Shown here: in pieces, positions 35,113 through 44,884 of the stretch
Layout of the letters: each line of letters opens with the position of its first letter
How positions within the stretch are numbered: position 1 is the first letter of the stretch
Program-made: the position numbers and the translations under genes
Assembly: GCF_900094585.1 (NCBI RefSeq)
Contig: NZ_FMAG01000002.1
Coordinates: 698,007 to 762,006, forward strand
Direction: 5' to 3'
From: Martinezella multihospitum
GTDB taxonomy: Bacteria; Pseudomonadota; Alphaproteobacteria; Rhizobiales; Rhizobiaceae
DNA: 64,000 nt
Notes under the pieces: generated by a model
Databases searched by the model: none
Told to the model about the DNA's origin: nothing
The model's input: the letters and a program-made list of their open reading frames with translations, nothing else

Positions 35113-36375
35113 ATGAGACGTGTCGTTATCACGGGTACCGGCATGGTATCACCTTTGGGCTGTGGCACTGAGGTGTCTTGGACGCGTTTGCTTGCTGGGC
35201 ACAACGGTGCACGCCTCGTGACTGAATTCGAGGTCGAAGACCTCGCGGCAAAGATTGCCTGCCGCATTCCCGTCGGCGACGGTACCGATGGCACTTTCAA
35301 TGCTGACGATTGGATGGAGCCGAAGGAACAGCGCAAGGTCGATCCCTTCATCATCTATGGCATGGCGGCCGCTGATATGGCGCTGGCCGATGCCCACTGG
35401 CACCCGGAAACGGATGAGGATCAGATCGCCACGGGTGTCATGATCGGCTCGGGCATTGGCGGCCTCGAAGGCATCGTCGAAGCCGGCTACACGCTGCGCG
35501 ACAAGGGGCCACGCCGCATCTCACCCTTCTTCATCCCCGGCCGCCTCATCAATCTCGTTTCGGGTCAGGTTTCGATCCGCCACAAGTTGCGCGGCCCGAA
35601 CCATGCGGTCGTCACCGCATGCTCGACCGGTGCGCATGCAATCGGCGATGCCGCCCGGCTGATTATGCTCGGCGATGCTGATGTGATGGTCGCAGGCGGT
35701 GCCGAAGCCCCGGTTTGCCGTATCTCGCTTGCGGGCTTTGCGGCCTGCAAGGCGCTGTCGACGGACTTCAACGATACGCCGCAGAAGGCCTCGCGCCCCT
35801 ATGACCGCGACCGTGACGGCTTCGTCATGGGCGAGGGCGCCGGCATCGTCGTTCTCGAAGAACTGGAGCACGCCAAGGCGCGCGGTGCCAAGATCTACGC
35901 CGAAGTCGTCGGCTACGGCCTCTCGGGCGACGCCCATCATATCACCGCTCCGTCCGAGGATGGCGAGGGCGCTTTCCGCTGCATGACATCAGCGCTGAAG
36001 CGCGCCGGCCTGACGCCTGCCGATATCGACTACATCAATGCCCATGGCACATCGACCATGGCCGATACGATCGAACTCGGCGCTGTCGAGCGGCTGGTCG
36101 GCGATGCCGCGTCGAGGATTTCCATGTCGTCCACCAAGTCGGCGACGGGCCATCTTCTTGGTGCTGCCGGCGCCATCGAGGCGATCTTTGCGACGCTCGC
36201 CATTCGCGACAATATCGCCCCGCCGACGCTGAACCTCGACAATCCGGAGCGCGAGACCGCCATCGATCTCGTTCCGCACAAGGCCCGCAAGCGCGAAATC
36301 AACGTCGCGCTGTCGAACTCCTTCGGCTTCGGCGGCACGAATGCGTCGCTTGTCCTGCGCCGCTATGAGGCTTAA
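35113..36375 (+). CDS. fabF: 3-oxoacyl-ACP synthase II
   Basis: The protein has 420 residues with the Cys-His-His triad of KAS II: Cys170 in TACSTGAHA, His311 in NAHGTSTM and His347 in SATGHLLGA. The C-terminal glycine-rich FGFGGTNASL loop is present. FabF elongates acyl-ACP and is important for adjusting unsaturated fatty acids with temperature. The start ATG at 35113 follows GGGGGTCTGCGGGCG. It lies 114 bases after acpP. Confidence 0.97.
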   Translation: MRRVVITGTGMVSPLGCGTEVSWTRLLAGHNGARLVTEFEVEDLAAKIACRIPVGDGTDGTFNADDWMEPKEQRKVDPFIIYGMAAADMALADAHWHPETDEDQIATGVMIGSGIGGLEGIVEAGYTLRDKGPRRISPFFIPGRLINLVSGQVSIRHKLRGPNHAVVTACSTGAHAIGDAARLIMLGDADVMVAGGAEAPVCRISLAGFAACKALSTDFNDTPQKASRPYDRDRDGFVMGEGAGIVVLEELEHAKARGAKIYAEVVGYGLSGDAHHITAPSEDGEGAFRCMTSALKRAGLTPADIDYINAHGTSTMADTIELGAVERLVGDAASRISMSSTKSATGHLLGAAGAIEAIFATLAIRDNIAPPTLNLDNPERETAIDLVPHKARKREINVALSNSFGFGGTNASLVLRRYEA

Positions 36376-36394
36376 TAACAACGCGTAACTGTTG

Positions 36395-36424
36395 GGGCGA
36401 GGGTGCCTTGCGGCAATCTCGCCC
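36395..36424 (+). terminator. Hairpin after fabF
   Basis: A 7-bp stem (GGGCGAG/CTCGCCC) encloses a smaller TGCC/GGCA dyad, 20 bases after the fabF stop. There is no T-tract, so it may be Rho-dependent or only stabilise the mRNA end. Confidence 0.45.
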
Positions 36425-36588
36425 GCATCCTTGATTGTTGCTGCGCCTTCGTCTTTCTCGGGAATATGGTGCGGGAACGCCTGATCGGTCGAAGTCGGAG
36501 CCTGGAGCTCCGCCTTATCTTCTGAACCTGCTTTTTGCCGCATTGCTTGGCCAAAGAGCAGGCAATGACAAAAGGGAAGGGATTGCCG

Positions 36589-37803
36589 GTGAGCGATACG
36601 AACCAGAGCAACGGAACTCCGAACGGGCAGAAGGGGCCGATTATCCCGAAATCGGCGAATGAAGCCCTGCGTCCGGAGCGTGTTCCGGATCCGCCGAAGC
36701 GTTCGCGCAAAGCCCGCAGCCAGATGGTCATCTTCCTGAACTTCCTGATGACGCTTGCGGTTTTCGTCGCCGTTGCCGCCATCGGCGGCGCCTATTACGC
36801 ATTTTCGATCTATCAGGGTCCCGGTCCTCTGACGACCAACACCAATTTCATCGTGCGCAATGGTGCTGGCCTCAGCGAGATCGCCAACCGTCTGGAATCC
36901 AATAACATCATCACGGATCAGCGCATCTTCCGCTGGCTGACGGCCACCTATCTTCATGACGGTGAAACGCTCCGCGCCGGCGAATACGAAATCAAGGCCG
37001 GCGCTTCCATGAAGGACATCATGGAACTGCTGAAGTCCGGCAAGTCGATCCTCTATTCGGTTACTTTGCCGGAAGGGCTTACGGTGCGGCAGATGTTCAA
37101 CAAGCTGCAGGCCGATGTCGTGCTGGAGGGCGATCTGCCGTCGGCCTTGCCGCCGGAAGGCAGCCTGAGACCGGACACCTATAAGTTCACGCGCGGCACC
37201 AAGCGTACCGAAATCATTCAGCAGATGGCGGCGGCACAGGCCAAGCTGGTCGATCAGATCTGGGAGAAGCGCGATTCAAGCGTTCAGCTGGCGAACAAGC
37301 AGGATTTCATCACGCTGGCTTCTATCGTGGAGAAGGAAACCGGCCTGGCGGATGAACGTGCCCATGTCGCTTCCGTCTTCCTGAACCGGTTGGGCAAGGG
37401 CATGCGCCTGCAGTCCGACCCCACGGTCATCTATGGCCTCTTCGGTGGTGAAGGGAAGCCGTCCGATCGCCCGATCTATCAGTCCGACCTGAAGAAGGAC
37501 ACCCCTTATAATACCTATCTCATCAAGGGCTTGCCGCCGACGCCGATCGCAAATCCGGGCAAGGATGCTCTGGAGGCCGTCGCCAACCCCTGGAAGACGC
37601 AGGACCTGTATTTCGTCGCTGACGGCACAGGCGGACATGTCTTTGCCGCGACGCTGGACGAGCACAATGCCAATGTCAGGCGCTGGCGCAAGCTCGTCGC
37701 CGAAAAGGGTGAAGACCCCAGCACCATCGCCGTGGATGGCCAGCCCGACGACGCTGCCGTAGCCCCTGGCTCGGGCACGCAGCAGAAGAAGAAAACCAAC
37801 TGA
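36589..37803 (+). CDS. mltG: Endolytic murein transglycosylase MltG (YceG)
   Basis: The protein has 404 residues from a GTG start at 36589, preferred because GGGAAGGGA lies at the right distance; an ATG at 36565 would add eight residues. A cytoplasmic, basic N-terminus (about 1-45) precedes one membrane helix (about 46-70). The periplasmic YceG domain includes a LysM-like part (GAGLSEIANRLESNNI) and the catalytic region ASIVEKETG, with the Glu proposed to cleave glycan strands. LQSDPTVIYG and GLPPTPIANPG are the other family motifs. MltG is thought to end growing peptidoglycan strands. It follows fabF. Confidence 0.94.
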   Translation: MSDTNQSNGTPNGQKGPIIPKSANEALRPERVPDPPKRSRKARSQMVIFLNFLMTLAVFVAVAAIGGAYYAFSIYQGPGPLTTNTNFIVRNGAGLSEIANRLESNNIITDQRIFRWLTATYLHDGETLRAGEYEIKAGASMKDIMELLKSGKSILYSVTLPEGLTVRQMFNKLQADVVLEGDLPSALPPEGSLRPDTYKFTRGTKRTEIIQQMAAAQAKLVDQIWEKRDSSVQLANKQDFITLASIVEKETGLADERAHVASVFLNRLGKGMRLQSDPTVIYGLFGGEGKPSDRPIYQSDLKKDTPYNTYLIKGLPPTPIANPGKDALEAVANPWKTQDLYFVADGTGGHVFAATLDEHNANVRRWRKLVAEKGEDPSTIAVDGQPDDAAVAPGSGTQQKKKTN

Positions 37804-37810
37804 TCCTCGC

Positions 37811-37842
37811 CGCGCCGTAGCTTCCTTAAGGAGCATGGCGCG
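37811..37842 (+). terminator. Hairpin after mltG
   Basis: Outer CGCGCC/GGCGCG arms enclose an inner CCTTAAGG-centred dyad, starting seven bases after the mltG stop. No strong T-tract follows, so the call is tentative. Confidence 0.5.
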
Positions 37843-37913
37843 GATTCACTTTACATTGGCCCGTAATCCGAAGATTTTCGATGGATTGGGGATAGGAACT
37901 ATCGGAGGCTTGC

Positions 37914-38801
37914 ATGGCGTTGCAGTCCATGACCGGCTTTGCCCGGCGTGAGGGAACGAGTGGTCGTGGCCGCTGGGCATGGGAACTGCGCTCGGTAAAC
38001 GGCAAGGGGTTGGATATCCGCCTGCGCTTGCCGCCAGGCCTGGAGCGCCTCGAAGCGGATGTCCGCAAGTCGATTGCGGATCGGCTCTCACGCGGCAATC
38101 TTCAGGTCAACCTGTCGCTCTCGGTGGAAGAAAGCCGTATCGAGGTGGTCGTGAACCAGGATGCGCTGACGGCGGTCCTGGCGCTGCGCGATCAGCTTGC
38201 TGGTATCGTCGATCCCGCCCCGCTGCGGCTGGAAAGCCTGATGGCTGTGCGCGGCCTGGTGGAATTCAAGGAAGCCGAGGAAGACGAGGACGCCGTCGCC
38301 GCGCGCGACGCCGATATCATGACCGGCCTCGAGGCGGCGCTGGGCGATCTCCGCGACATGCGCCGGCAGGAAGGCGATGCACTCGGCAAGGTTCTGCTTG
38401 GCCATGTCGCGACGATCGAGACGCTGACATCAACGGTCGAGCGCGATCCCTCCCGTTCCCCGCAGGAAATTGCTGCGAGGCTGGCGACGCAGGTTTCGAT
38501 GCTCCTGGACGGCTCTACGGGCCTCGACCGTGACCGGCTCCATGCCGAAGCTGCCCTTCTTGCCACCAAGGCCGATCTGCGCGAGGAAATCGATCGCCTG
38601 AAGGCGCATGTGGCGGCTGCGCGCGATCTTATGTCCAAGGGCGGCCCTGTCGGCCGCAAGCTCGATTTTCTTGCACAGGAATTTAACCGGGAATCGAATA
38701 CCATTTGTTCGAAATCGAATGCAGCGGCCGTGACTGCCGCCGGCATCGAGCTGAAGGTAGTCATCGACCAGTTCCGCGAACAGGTCCAGAATTTGGAGTA
38801 G
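37914..38801 (+). CDS. YicC-family endoribonuclease
   Basis: The protein has 295 residues with both family signatures: the N-terminal MALQSMTGFARRE and the C-terminal GRKLDFLAQEFNRESNTICSKS. YicC proteins are recently recognised RNases (E. coli YicC acts on small RNAs, possibly with PNPase). The acidic stretch EAEEDEDAVAARDA near residue 125 is unusual but in frame. GGAGGCTTGC precedes the ATG. It is three bases upstream of gmk, an arrangement often seen in proteobacteria, so the two are co-translated. Confidence 0.92.
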   Translation: MALQSMTGFARREGTSGRGRWAWELRSVNGKGLDIRLRLPPGLERLEADVRKSIADRLSRGNLQVNLSLSVEESRIEVVVNQDALTAVLALRDQLAGIVDPAPLRLESLMAVRGLVEFKEAEEDEDAVAARDADIMTGLEAALGDLRDMRRQEGDALGKVLLGHVATIETLTSTVERDPSRSPQEIAARLATQVSMLLDGSTGLDRDRLHAEAALLATKADLREEIDRLKAHVAAARDLMSKGGPVGRKLDFLAQEFNRESNTICSKSNAAAVTAAGIELKVVIDQFREQVQNLE

Positions 38802-38804
38802 GCC

Positions 38805-39467
38805 ATGAAGCCGGCGACATCCACATCCATTCCGATCGCCCGCCGGGGGCTGATGCTTGCCATCTCCTCGCCCTCGGGCGCCGGCAAATCGACGATCGCG
38901 CGCACATTGCTCGATAAGGACAAGCAGGTCAGCCTGTCGGTCAGTGTTACCACTCGACAGCGTCGCCCGAGCGAGATCGAAGGCGTGCACTATCATTTCG
39001 TCTCGCAGCGCGAATTCGAGCGTCTGCGCGATTCTGACTCCTTGCTCGAATGGGCCGAGGTGCACGGCAATTTTTACGGCACGCCGCGCGAGCCCGTTGA
39101 GACGGCGATGGCGGAAGGCCGCGACATGCTTTTCGATATCGACTGGCAGGGCGCCCAGCAGTTGCAGGAGAAAATGCCGGCCGATGTCGTCTCCATCTTC
39201 GTGCTGCCGCCGACGATGACGGAGCTGCAATCGCGTCTGCATCGGCGCGCAGAGGATTCCGAAGAGGTGATCGCCATGCGTCTCGCCAATTCCCGGGCCG
39301 AGATCGCTCACTGGCGCGAATATGACTACGTCATCGTCAATGACGACCTGAACATTGCTTTCGATGCCGTTCAGTCGATCGTCAAGGCCGAACGTCTGCG
39401 CCGCGACCGTCGGCATGGCATGTTCGACTTCGTTCGGGACTTGCTGGAAGAGACGCCGAAGCTCTGA
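38805..39467 (+). CDS. gmk: Guanylate kinase
   Basis: The protein has 220 residues with the P-loop [10 protein letters not shown] at about 21-30 and the GMP-binding segment [17 protein letters not shown]. It phosphorylates GMP to GDP in the cytoplasm. About 16 extra residues precede the family's usual start; [14 protein letters not shown] is the conserved beginning. The stop codon lies only two bases from the stop of convergent rsmA, so the two transcripts should overlap. Confidence 0.97.
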   Translation: MKPATSTSIPIARRGLMLAISSPSGAGKSTIARTLLDKDKQVSLSVSVTTRQRRPSEIEGVHYHFVSQREFERLRDSDSLLEWAEVHGNFYGTPREPVETAMAEGRDMLFDIDWQGAQQLQEKMPADVVSIFVLPPTMTELQSRLHRRAEDSEEVIAMRLANSRAEIAHWREYDYVIVNDDLNIAFDAVQSIVKAERLRRDRRHGMFDFVRDLLEETPKL

Positions 39468-39469
39468 GC

Positions 39470-40297
39470 TTACAGGCAATTCGCCAGCCGGCAGAATTCT
39501 TCCACAGAAAGCGTTTCGGCGCGGCGCTGCGGGTCGATATCGGCCTTCAGCAGAAGCGCTTCGCCGCCAAGCGGCTTCAGGCTCTGGCGCAGCATCTTGC
39601 GGCGTTGGCCGAAAGCGGCCTGGGTCACCTTCTCCAGCTTGTCGACGGCGCAGGGAATGGGTTTTTCCCTCGGCGTCAGATGCACCACGGTCGAGGTCAC
39701 CTTCGGCGGTGGTGTGAAGGCCTGTGGAGATATGTCGAAGGCCATGTTGGCCTCGGTCCGCCAGCCGCAGAGCACGCCAAGCCGGCCATAGTGATCGTCA
39801 TCCTCCTGTGCGACGATCCGCTGGCCGACTTCCTTCTGGAACATCAGGGTCAGGGATTGCCAGAAGGGCGGCCATTGAGCCGGCAGAAGCCAGTTCACCA
39901 GTAGCTGCGTCCCGACATTATAGGGCAGATTGGCGATGATCTTGACCGGCCCTTGCGGGGCAAGGGCGGCGAAATCCGTCTTCAGCGCATCGCCTTCGAT
40001 CACCTCTAGCCGGCCGGGATAATGATCCGCGATTTCCGCCAGCGCCGGCAGGCAGCGCGCATCGCGCTCGACGGCGATGACCTTGGCCGCCCCGAGCGCC
40101 AGGATGGCGCGCGTGAGGCCTCCCGGTCCAGGGCCAACTTCGAAGACGGTGACGCCCTCGAGCGATCCGGCTGTGCGCGCGACCTTCTGGGTCAGATTGA
40201 GGTCGAGAAGGAAGTTCTGGCCAAGCGCCTTGCGTGCGTCGAGGCCATGACGCTGGATTACATCGCGAAGAGGCGGCAAGCCATCGAGAGCGGCCAT
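39470..40297 (-). CDS. rsmA: 16S rRNA dimethyladenosine transferase
   Basis: The protein has 275 residues. It starts with the RsmA signature [11 protein letters not shown], followed by the SAM-binding [10 protein letters not shown] near residue 53 and the catalytic [11 protein letters not shown] near 122. RsmA (KsgA) dimethylates two adjacent adenines near the 3' end of 16S rRNA during late subunit assembly. Its ATG overlaps the pdxA stop codon by one base (TGATG), so translation is coupled. It converges on gmk. Confidence 0.96.
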   Translation of the reverse strand: MAALDGLPPLRDVIQRHGLDARKALGQNFLLDLNLTQKVARTAGSLEGVTVFEVGPGPGGLTRAILALGAAKVIAVERDARCLPALAEIADHYPGRLEVIEGDALKTDFAALAPQGPVKIIANLPYNVGTQLLVNWLLPAQWPPFWQSLTLMFQKEVGQRIVAQEDDDHYGRLGVLCGWRTEANMAFDISPQAFTPPPKVTSTVVHLTPREKPIPCAVDKLEKVTQAAFGQRRKMLRQSLKPLGGEALLLKADIDPQRRAETLSVEEFCRLANCL

Positions 40298-41331
40298 CAG
40301 GGATTGTTTCCGGTCTTGCTGCTGATTTCACTCGCCAGCTTGAGCGCGGCGACAAGGCTGTCTTCCTTGGCAATACCTTTGCCGGCGATGCCGAAAGCCG
40401 TTCCGTGATCCGGGGATGTGCGGACAAAGGGTAAGCCGAGCGTGACATTGACGGAATCGTCGAAGCCGAGCGCCTTGGCCGGGATCAAGGCCTGATCGTG
40501 ATACATGCAGATGGCAACATCGTAATGCCGGCGGGCGTCGTCATGGAACATGGTATCGGCGGGCAGGGGCCCGAATGCGTCGATGCCCTCGGAGCGGAGC
40601 CTGTCGATGGCAGGCCGGACGATTTCGTCGTCCTCCTTACCGAGCGCGCCATTCTCTCCCGCATGCGGATTGAGACCGGCAACCGCAAGGCGCGGCTTGG
40701 AGATGCCGAAACGGACGCGGAGGTCGTGATCGGTAATCCGGCAGGTTTCGGCGATCAGATCGGAGGTCAATGCTTCAGGCACCTCCTTCAGCGGAATATG
40801 GATGGTGACTGGGATCGCGCGAAGCTTCGGACCGGCAAGCAGCATGACCGGCATGACCGGCTTTCCAGTGGCGCGCGTTGCAAGGTCCGCCAGGAATTCC
40901 GTATGGCCGGGAAAGCCGAAACCGGCGTCATAAAGCACCGATTTGGCAATCGGGTTGGTGACGACTGCGGATGTCCGGCCACTCATGCTGAGGGAAACGG
41001 CCGTTTCGATAGCGGCAATCGTGCCTTTTGCGGTCGCCACATGCGGCTCGCCGGCGATGACATCCATGCCGGCTTCGATCGGCAGGATCGGCAGGATCGG
41101 CAGCGCATCGGGAAATATATTGCAGGCATTCGCCGGATCCGCGGTCGCAAGCGGTACGGTCAGGCCGAGCTGAGAAGCCCGTGCCGCAAGCACGGCGGTA
41201 TCGCCGAGAAACAGGAAGGGCGGCAAATCCAGCTCGCCGCGGCGGAGCCAGGCAGCGAGCGTGATATCGGGACCTATGCCGGCCGGATCCCCCTGCGTGA
41301 GCGCGAGGGGGAGGGAAGAGCGCGGTGGCAT
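40297..41331 (-). CDS. pdxA: 4-hydroxythreonine-4-phosphate dehydrogenase
   Basis: The protein has 344 residues and belongs to the DXP-dependent vitamin B6 pathway. The three metal-binding histidines are recognisable in [19 protein letters not shown] and [23 protein letters not shown] is the conserved N-terminus. PdxA oxidises and decarboxylates 4-phosphohydroxythreonine; PdxJ then closes the pyridoxine ring. It is six bases downstream of the SurA-like gene and overlaps rsmA, the well-known surA-pdxA-rsmA arrangement. Confidence 0.96.
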   Translation of the reverse strand: MPPRSSLPLALTQGDPAGIGPDITLAAWLRRGELDLPPFLFLGDTAVLAARASQLGLTVPLATADPANACNIFPDALPILPILPIEAGMDVIAGEPHVATAKGTIAAIETAVSLSMSGRTSAVVTNPIAKSVLYDAGFGFPGHTEFLADLATRATGKPVMPVMLLAGPKLRAIPVTIHIPLKEVPEALTSDLIAETCRITDHDLRVRFGISKPRLAVAGLNPHAGENGALGKEDDEIVRPAIDRLRSEGIDAFGPLPADTMFHDDARRHYDVAICMYHDQALIPAKALGFDDSVNVTLGLPFVRTSPDHGTAFGIAGKGIAKEDSLVAALKLASEISSKTGNNP

Positions 41332-41337
41332 CGTTAA

Positions 41338-42282
41338 TCAGCGATAGACGATCTGCGCCTTGGAGCGCAGTTCGTCCATATACTTCTTATCATTCGCGCT
41401 GACGCCTTCTGCCTTGTCCTTGCCGAGATCCTCGGCACGGAACACGGCAGCCGCAGCGACGTCGTCGTTCACCTGGCGCTGTGAGCAAATGGCAACGTAT
41501 TCGATGCCACGATCGGTCACGATCGGCGTGGTCGTGTTGCCGGACGCCTTCTCCAAGAGCGGCTTCCACATTTCCGGAACCTCCGGTGCAAGCACACGGC
41601 CAAGGTCCTGGACGGAGACGTCATGCATGGTTGCAGCAAAGACCTTCGCCTGGTCGCAGCCAGGGAATTTGGAGCGCGATGCTTCGGCCTCGGCCTTGCG
41701 CTGGTTCAGAATGGCGTTCCGCTTAGCGGTCGGGACGACAAAGATGATCTGCTTCAGGAAATACTCCGTCGTGACCGGCTTCGTCTTGTTTTCCGTCATG
41801 CGCGTCACGAGATCGTCGTTCGACATGCGGCTTTTTGCGCCGAAGCGCGCATTGACAACCCGCGGCCAGCTCATGGAAACGGCGATATAGGACTTGAAGT
41901 GATCGACGCCGACGCCGGCCTTTTCGAGAATCTGGCTAAGCTGCGCCGGAGTCATCTTGTTGCTGGAGGCGAAACGGCCGAAGGCGGCATCGACGTCCGT
42001 CGTCGAAACGGACATGCGCAAGCGAGAGATCTCGGCGCGCTTCAGCGTTTCGTCGACAAGCTGATCCTTGGCGAGCTTGTTCAGATCGCCTTTCTGGCGC
42101 TGCAATTTGAGGAAGGCGACGCGCTTGGCAATGTCGCCGGATGTGATCACCTGGCTATTGACAAGGACCTTCACTTCGCTTGCTGCGAAAGCAACATCGC
42201 TGCTCGGCACGGCGAAGCTCGCCATAACCAAGGCCGCGGCTCCGAACAGCAGAGCGCGCATCGGTGTCTTTCCAGAAAACAT
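41338..42282 (-). CDS. SurA-like periplasmic chaperone with weak PPIase domain
   Basis: The protein has 314 residues, starting with the ATG at 42282 behind AAGGGGTAGTTG. A signal peptide (ending near VAFAASEV, residue about 34) exports it. Residues about 36-170 match the SurA N-terminal chaperone domain (VLVNSQVITSGDIAKR). The segment about 170-280 looks like one diverged parvulin domain (TEYFLKQIIFVVP, DLGRVLAPEVP), compared with two in E. coli SurA. It lies between lptD and pdxA, as SurA does. Assisting LptD and other barrel proteins in folding is inferred from position and domain. Confidence 0.82.
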   Translation of the reverse strand: MFSGKTPMRALLFGAAALVMASFAVPSSDVAFAASEVKVLVNSQVITSGDIAKRVAFLKLQRQKGDLNKLAKDQLVDETLKRAEISRLRMSVSTTDVDAAFGRFASSNKMTPAQLSQILEKAGVGVDHFKSYIAVSMSWPRVVNARFGAKSRMSNDDLVTRMTENKTKPVTTEYFLKQIIFVVPTAKRNAILNQRKAEAEASRSKFPGCDQAKVFAATMHDVSVQDLGRVLAPEVPEMWKPLLEKASGNTTTPIVTDRGIEYVAICSQRQVNDDVAAAAVFRAEDLGKDKAEGVSANDKKYMDELRSKAQIVYR

Positions 42283-42442
42283 CAACTACCCCTTCCCAAA
42301 GGTATTTCCTGCCAGCATTGCGCCGTTTTGCTATGCCTGTCGCGCAATACGGCAACTTTGCGCCACATGTCTACATCAAGCGCGATGAATTGCAAAATCC
42401 TTGCGGCGAAACAATGACGCCAGCGGCGGCAAGCTGCATCAA

Positions 42443-42472
42443 CGCAAAAGAGCCGGCGGTGAGGCCGGCTCT
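42443..42472 (-). terminator. Terminator after lptD
   Basis: A perfect 9-bp stem (AGAGCCGGC/GCCGGCTCT, arms 42464-42472 and 42449-42457) with a 6-base loop is followed by TTTTGCG on the minus strand, 19 bases past the lptD stop. The surA-like gene downstream probably has its own promoter. Confidence 0.8.
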
Positions 42473-42490
42473 GCGCAGTTTCGAACCCTA

Positions 42491-44884
42491 TCAGAACGTT
42501 GCGTCCTGAACGCTGCCGAGGTTGACGTCGCCGAGGGTGCGGAAGGTCAGGCGGGCGCCGATCGACCAGTTGCTTGCCGAGCTGGCGGTTGTATCCTTCT
42601 TGTCGAGGAACGACACGGTGAAGATCGTGCATTCGTCCTCGTAGGAAAGACCGACGCCCTGGCGGGTGATCTCGTTGCTGTTGAGATCATAGCTGACCGT
42701 GCCGAAGACCGACCAGTACTCCTTGAACTTGATCTGTGCGCGCGTCTGGATTTCGTCCTGATTGCTGGTGAAGCCATACTGCGGCTGGGCAGCAATATGC
42801 GTGTAGATCAAGGATGTCTGGAACACATCGTTCGAGAAGCCGACTGCCGTATCCCCGCGACGGAAGGCGAAATCCTTCTCGTCGAAGCGGTAGGACTGCG
42901 ACAGCGAAATACCCTGCGGCGTCGTCAGGCCGAACATGGTGACATAGTCGGAACGGGTGGTTTCAAGTCCCGAATCCGAACCTACACCGGCCAGATCGTC
43001 TGTCGCAAAGGAGTTGCGTCCCGCGAGCTGATAGGACTGTCCGAAAATATGCTGCAGTTTGTAACCGCTGTCGAAGCTGGCGGTGTAGCGCCATCCGAGA
43101 TTGGCACGCGTGCCGCCTTCAACGCGGTCGAAGCCCGAGAACTTGTCACGATCAAACAGGTTGGTCGCATCGAAGACAAAGCTCTGCGCATCTTCATTCG
43201 GCAACCGCCCAGCAAGCTGCTCGTCCGGGCGCACATAGATCTGAGCGATCGGCTCAAACACGTGCGTGCTGTTGCTTGTGGTGATGAGGAACGGATACTT
43301 GGCCTCGAGGCCCAGGGTTGCCATGCCACGCGCGGCATAGTCGCTGTTGTCGTAATTGCCGGAGTAGGTGTTGGCCGCCGGCCCATTCATGTCCAGGCCG
43401 TAGACGTCGCCGCGAAGTGCTGCCAGCGGCGTCAAAACCAAGCCCTGATCCGTGGTGAAGGTGCGCTGCCACTGCACCTCGGTGCTCAGACGCGTATAAT
43501 CTCCGGAAAGACCGAGGTAGCGGTCATTCAGGCTGGAGTCACCAAGAGAGCTCGTGGCGTCAAGGAAGGATGTCTTGTCACGCGACAGATGCGTGAAATT
43601 CATCGTTGCCGACAGCTCGCCTCCGTAAACCGACTTCGGATCGACATAGTGGTAGTCGACGCTCGGATAGACGTATGCCTGCTGCTTCTGCGCCGTGGCG
43701 TTATTGTCTGTGTCTTGCACGTTATAGTAGAAAGCGCGCATATCGAAGAAATTGCGCTTTCCGATACCTGTCAAATAGGCCTGGTTCGTATGGGTGCTCT
43801 GGTTGAGACCATCCAGGCCATAGGTGCGCGAGAAGTTGTTATCGCTCTGCGCCATGACATCCCAGCCGAAAGTCCAGCGAGGATTGATTCTGAAATCGGC
43901 CTTGGAGCTGATCATACCGCGCGTTTTGTGCTCGGCATCGGTCGTACCCGCCGTGAAGGCGTCCGGATTCATCTGGCTGATGCCGGCAACACGCAGGGTG
44001 TGGGTACCGTTCTCGAAGCGCTGGCGGAATTCACCTTGGAGCAGCAGGCCCTGATTGGAGTAGCCCGTCGCGGTGACCGTCGCATCCATGCTCGGCGAGA
44101 TGACGTAATAATAAGGAACCGTTACACCGACGCCGAGACGCTGAGAAACGCTAACCGACGGAAACAGGAAGCCGGACTTGCGCTTGACCGTATTGTCGGG
44201 AACCGTAATCCACGGAACATAGGCGATCGGCTGTCCGAACAGCTCGAAACGGGCGTGCTCAAGACGAATGGTATGCGTCTGGCCGTTCTGGACGACGCGC
44301 TGAGCCTTGACCTGCCACAGCGGCGCACGGCCCTGTTCGGAGCAGGCCATGCAAGCGGTGTAGACGCCCTTTGTCAGAATCAGCTGCGTGCCGCCGACCC
44401 GCTCGCCCTTTTCGGCGACCATGCGGGTATTGTCGGGCATTTCGATGCGCAGGGCGTTGACGAAGCCGTCGGAGAAGCTGTCGGTGACGTCCATTTTGTC
44501 ACCGTACATGCGATTGCCGTCCGGGGTGATCAGCTCGACATTGCCAAGAGCCGTCATCCGCCCGGATTTCTGATTATATTCAACCTTCTGGGCGACCATT
44601 CTATAGCCGCCATAGTTGATCTGGACCGCACCCGTCGCCGTGACGATCTGCGTATCCTTGTTATAGACCAATTCGTTGGACGAAAGGACTAGCTTTGCGC
44701 CTTCCGGCACCTTCACCTTGATAGGGGAGGTTGCAGCACCGGCGCCGCCATTGTTGGTGTTGGCATTACTATTGTTGGCCTGGGCGTAAGCAACGACCGG
44801 ACTCAAAATATATGCACACGCGGCCGTGCCCGTAACGAGGGCAGCCACATACTTTCTGATACTCTTGCGGTTGCCTGCCGCCAC
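42491..44884 (-). CDS. lptD: LPS-assembly outer-membrane protein LptD
   Basis: The protein has 797 residues. The start is a GTG that touches the TAA of lptG, with AGGAGG eight bases upstream. A signal peptide (to about residue 36, AYAQANN) is followed by an Asn-rich linker and the periplasmic OstA/LptA-like jellyroll (about 50-180: LSSNELVYNKDTQIVTATG). The C-terminal beta barrel (from about 230) carries aromatic and Gly-rich strands to the end. LptD with LptE inserts lipopolysaccharide into the outer leaflet. CMAC at about 178 may contribute a disulfide. It completes the lptF-lptG-lptD operon. Confidence 0.95.
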   Translation of the reverse strand: MAAGNRKSIRKYVAALVTGTAACAYILSPVVAYAQANNSNANTNNGGAGAATSPIKVKVPEGAKLVLSSNELVYNKDTQIVTATGAVQINYGGYRMVAQKVEYNQKSGRMTALGNVELITPDGNRMYGDKMDVTDSFSDGFVNALRIEMPDNTRMVAEKGERVGGTQLILTKGVYTACMACSEQGRAPLWQVKAQRVVQNGQTHTIRLEHARFELFGQPIAYVPWITVPDNTVKRKSGFLFPSVSVSQRLGVGVTVPYYYVISPSMDATVTATGYSNQGLLLQGEFRQRFENGTHTLRVAGISQMNPDAFTAGTTDAEHKTRGMISSKADFRINPRWTFGWDVMAQSDNNFSRTYGLDGLNQSTHTNQAYLTGIGKRNFFDMRAFYYNVQDTDNNATAQKQQAYVYPSVDYHYVDPKSVYGGELSATMNFTHLSRDKTSFLDATSSLGDSSLNDRYLGLSGDYTRLSTEVQWQRTFTTDQGLVLTPLAALRGDVYGLDMNGPAANTYSGNYDNSDYAARGMATLGLEAKYPFLITTSNSTHVFEPIAQIYVRPDEQLAGRLPNEDAQSFVFDATNLFDRDKFSGFDRVEGGTRANLGWRYTASFDSGYKLQHIFGQSYQLAGRNSFATDDLAGVGSDSGLETTRSDYVTMFGLTTPQGISLSQSYRFDEKDFAFRRGDTAVGFSNDVFQTSLIYTHIAAQPQYGFTSNQDEIQTRAQIKFKEYWSVFGTVSYDLNSNEITRQGVGLSYEDECTIFTVSFLDKKDTTASSASNWSIGARLTFRTLGDVNLGSVQDATF

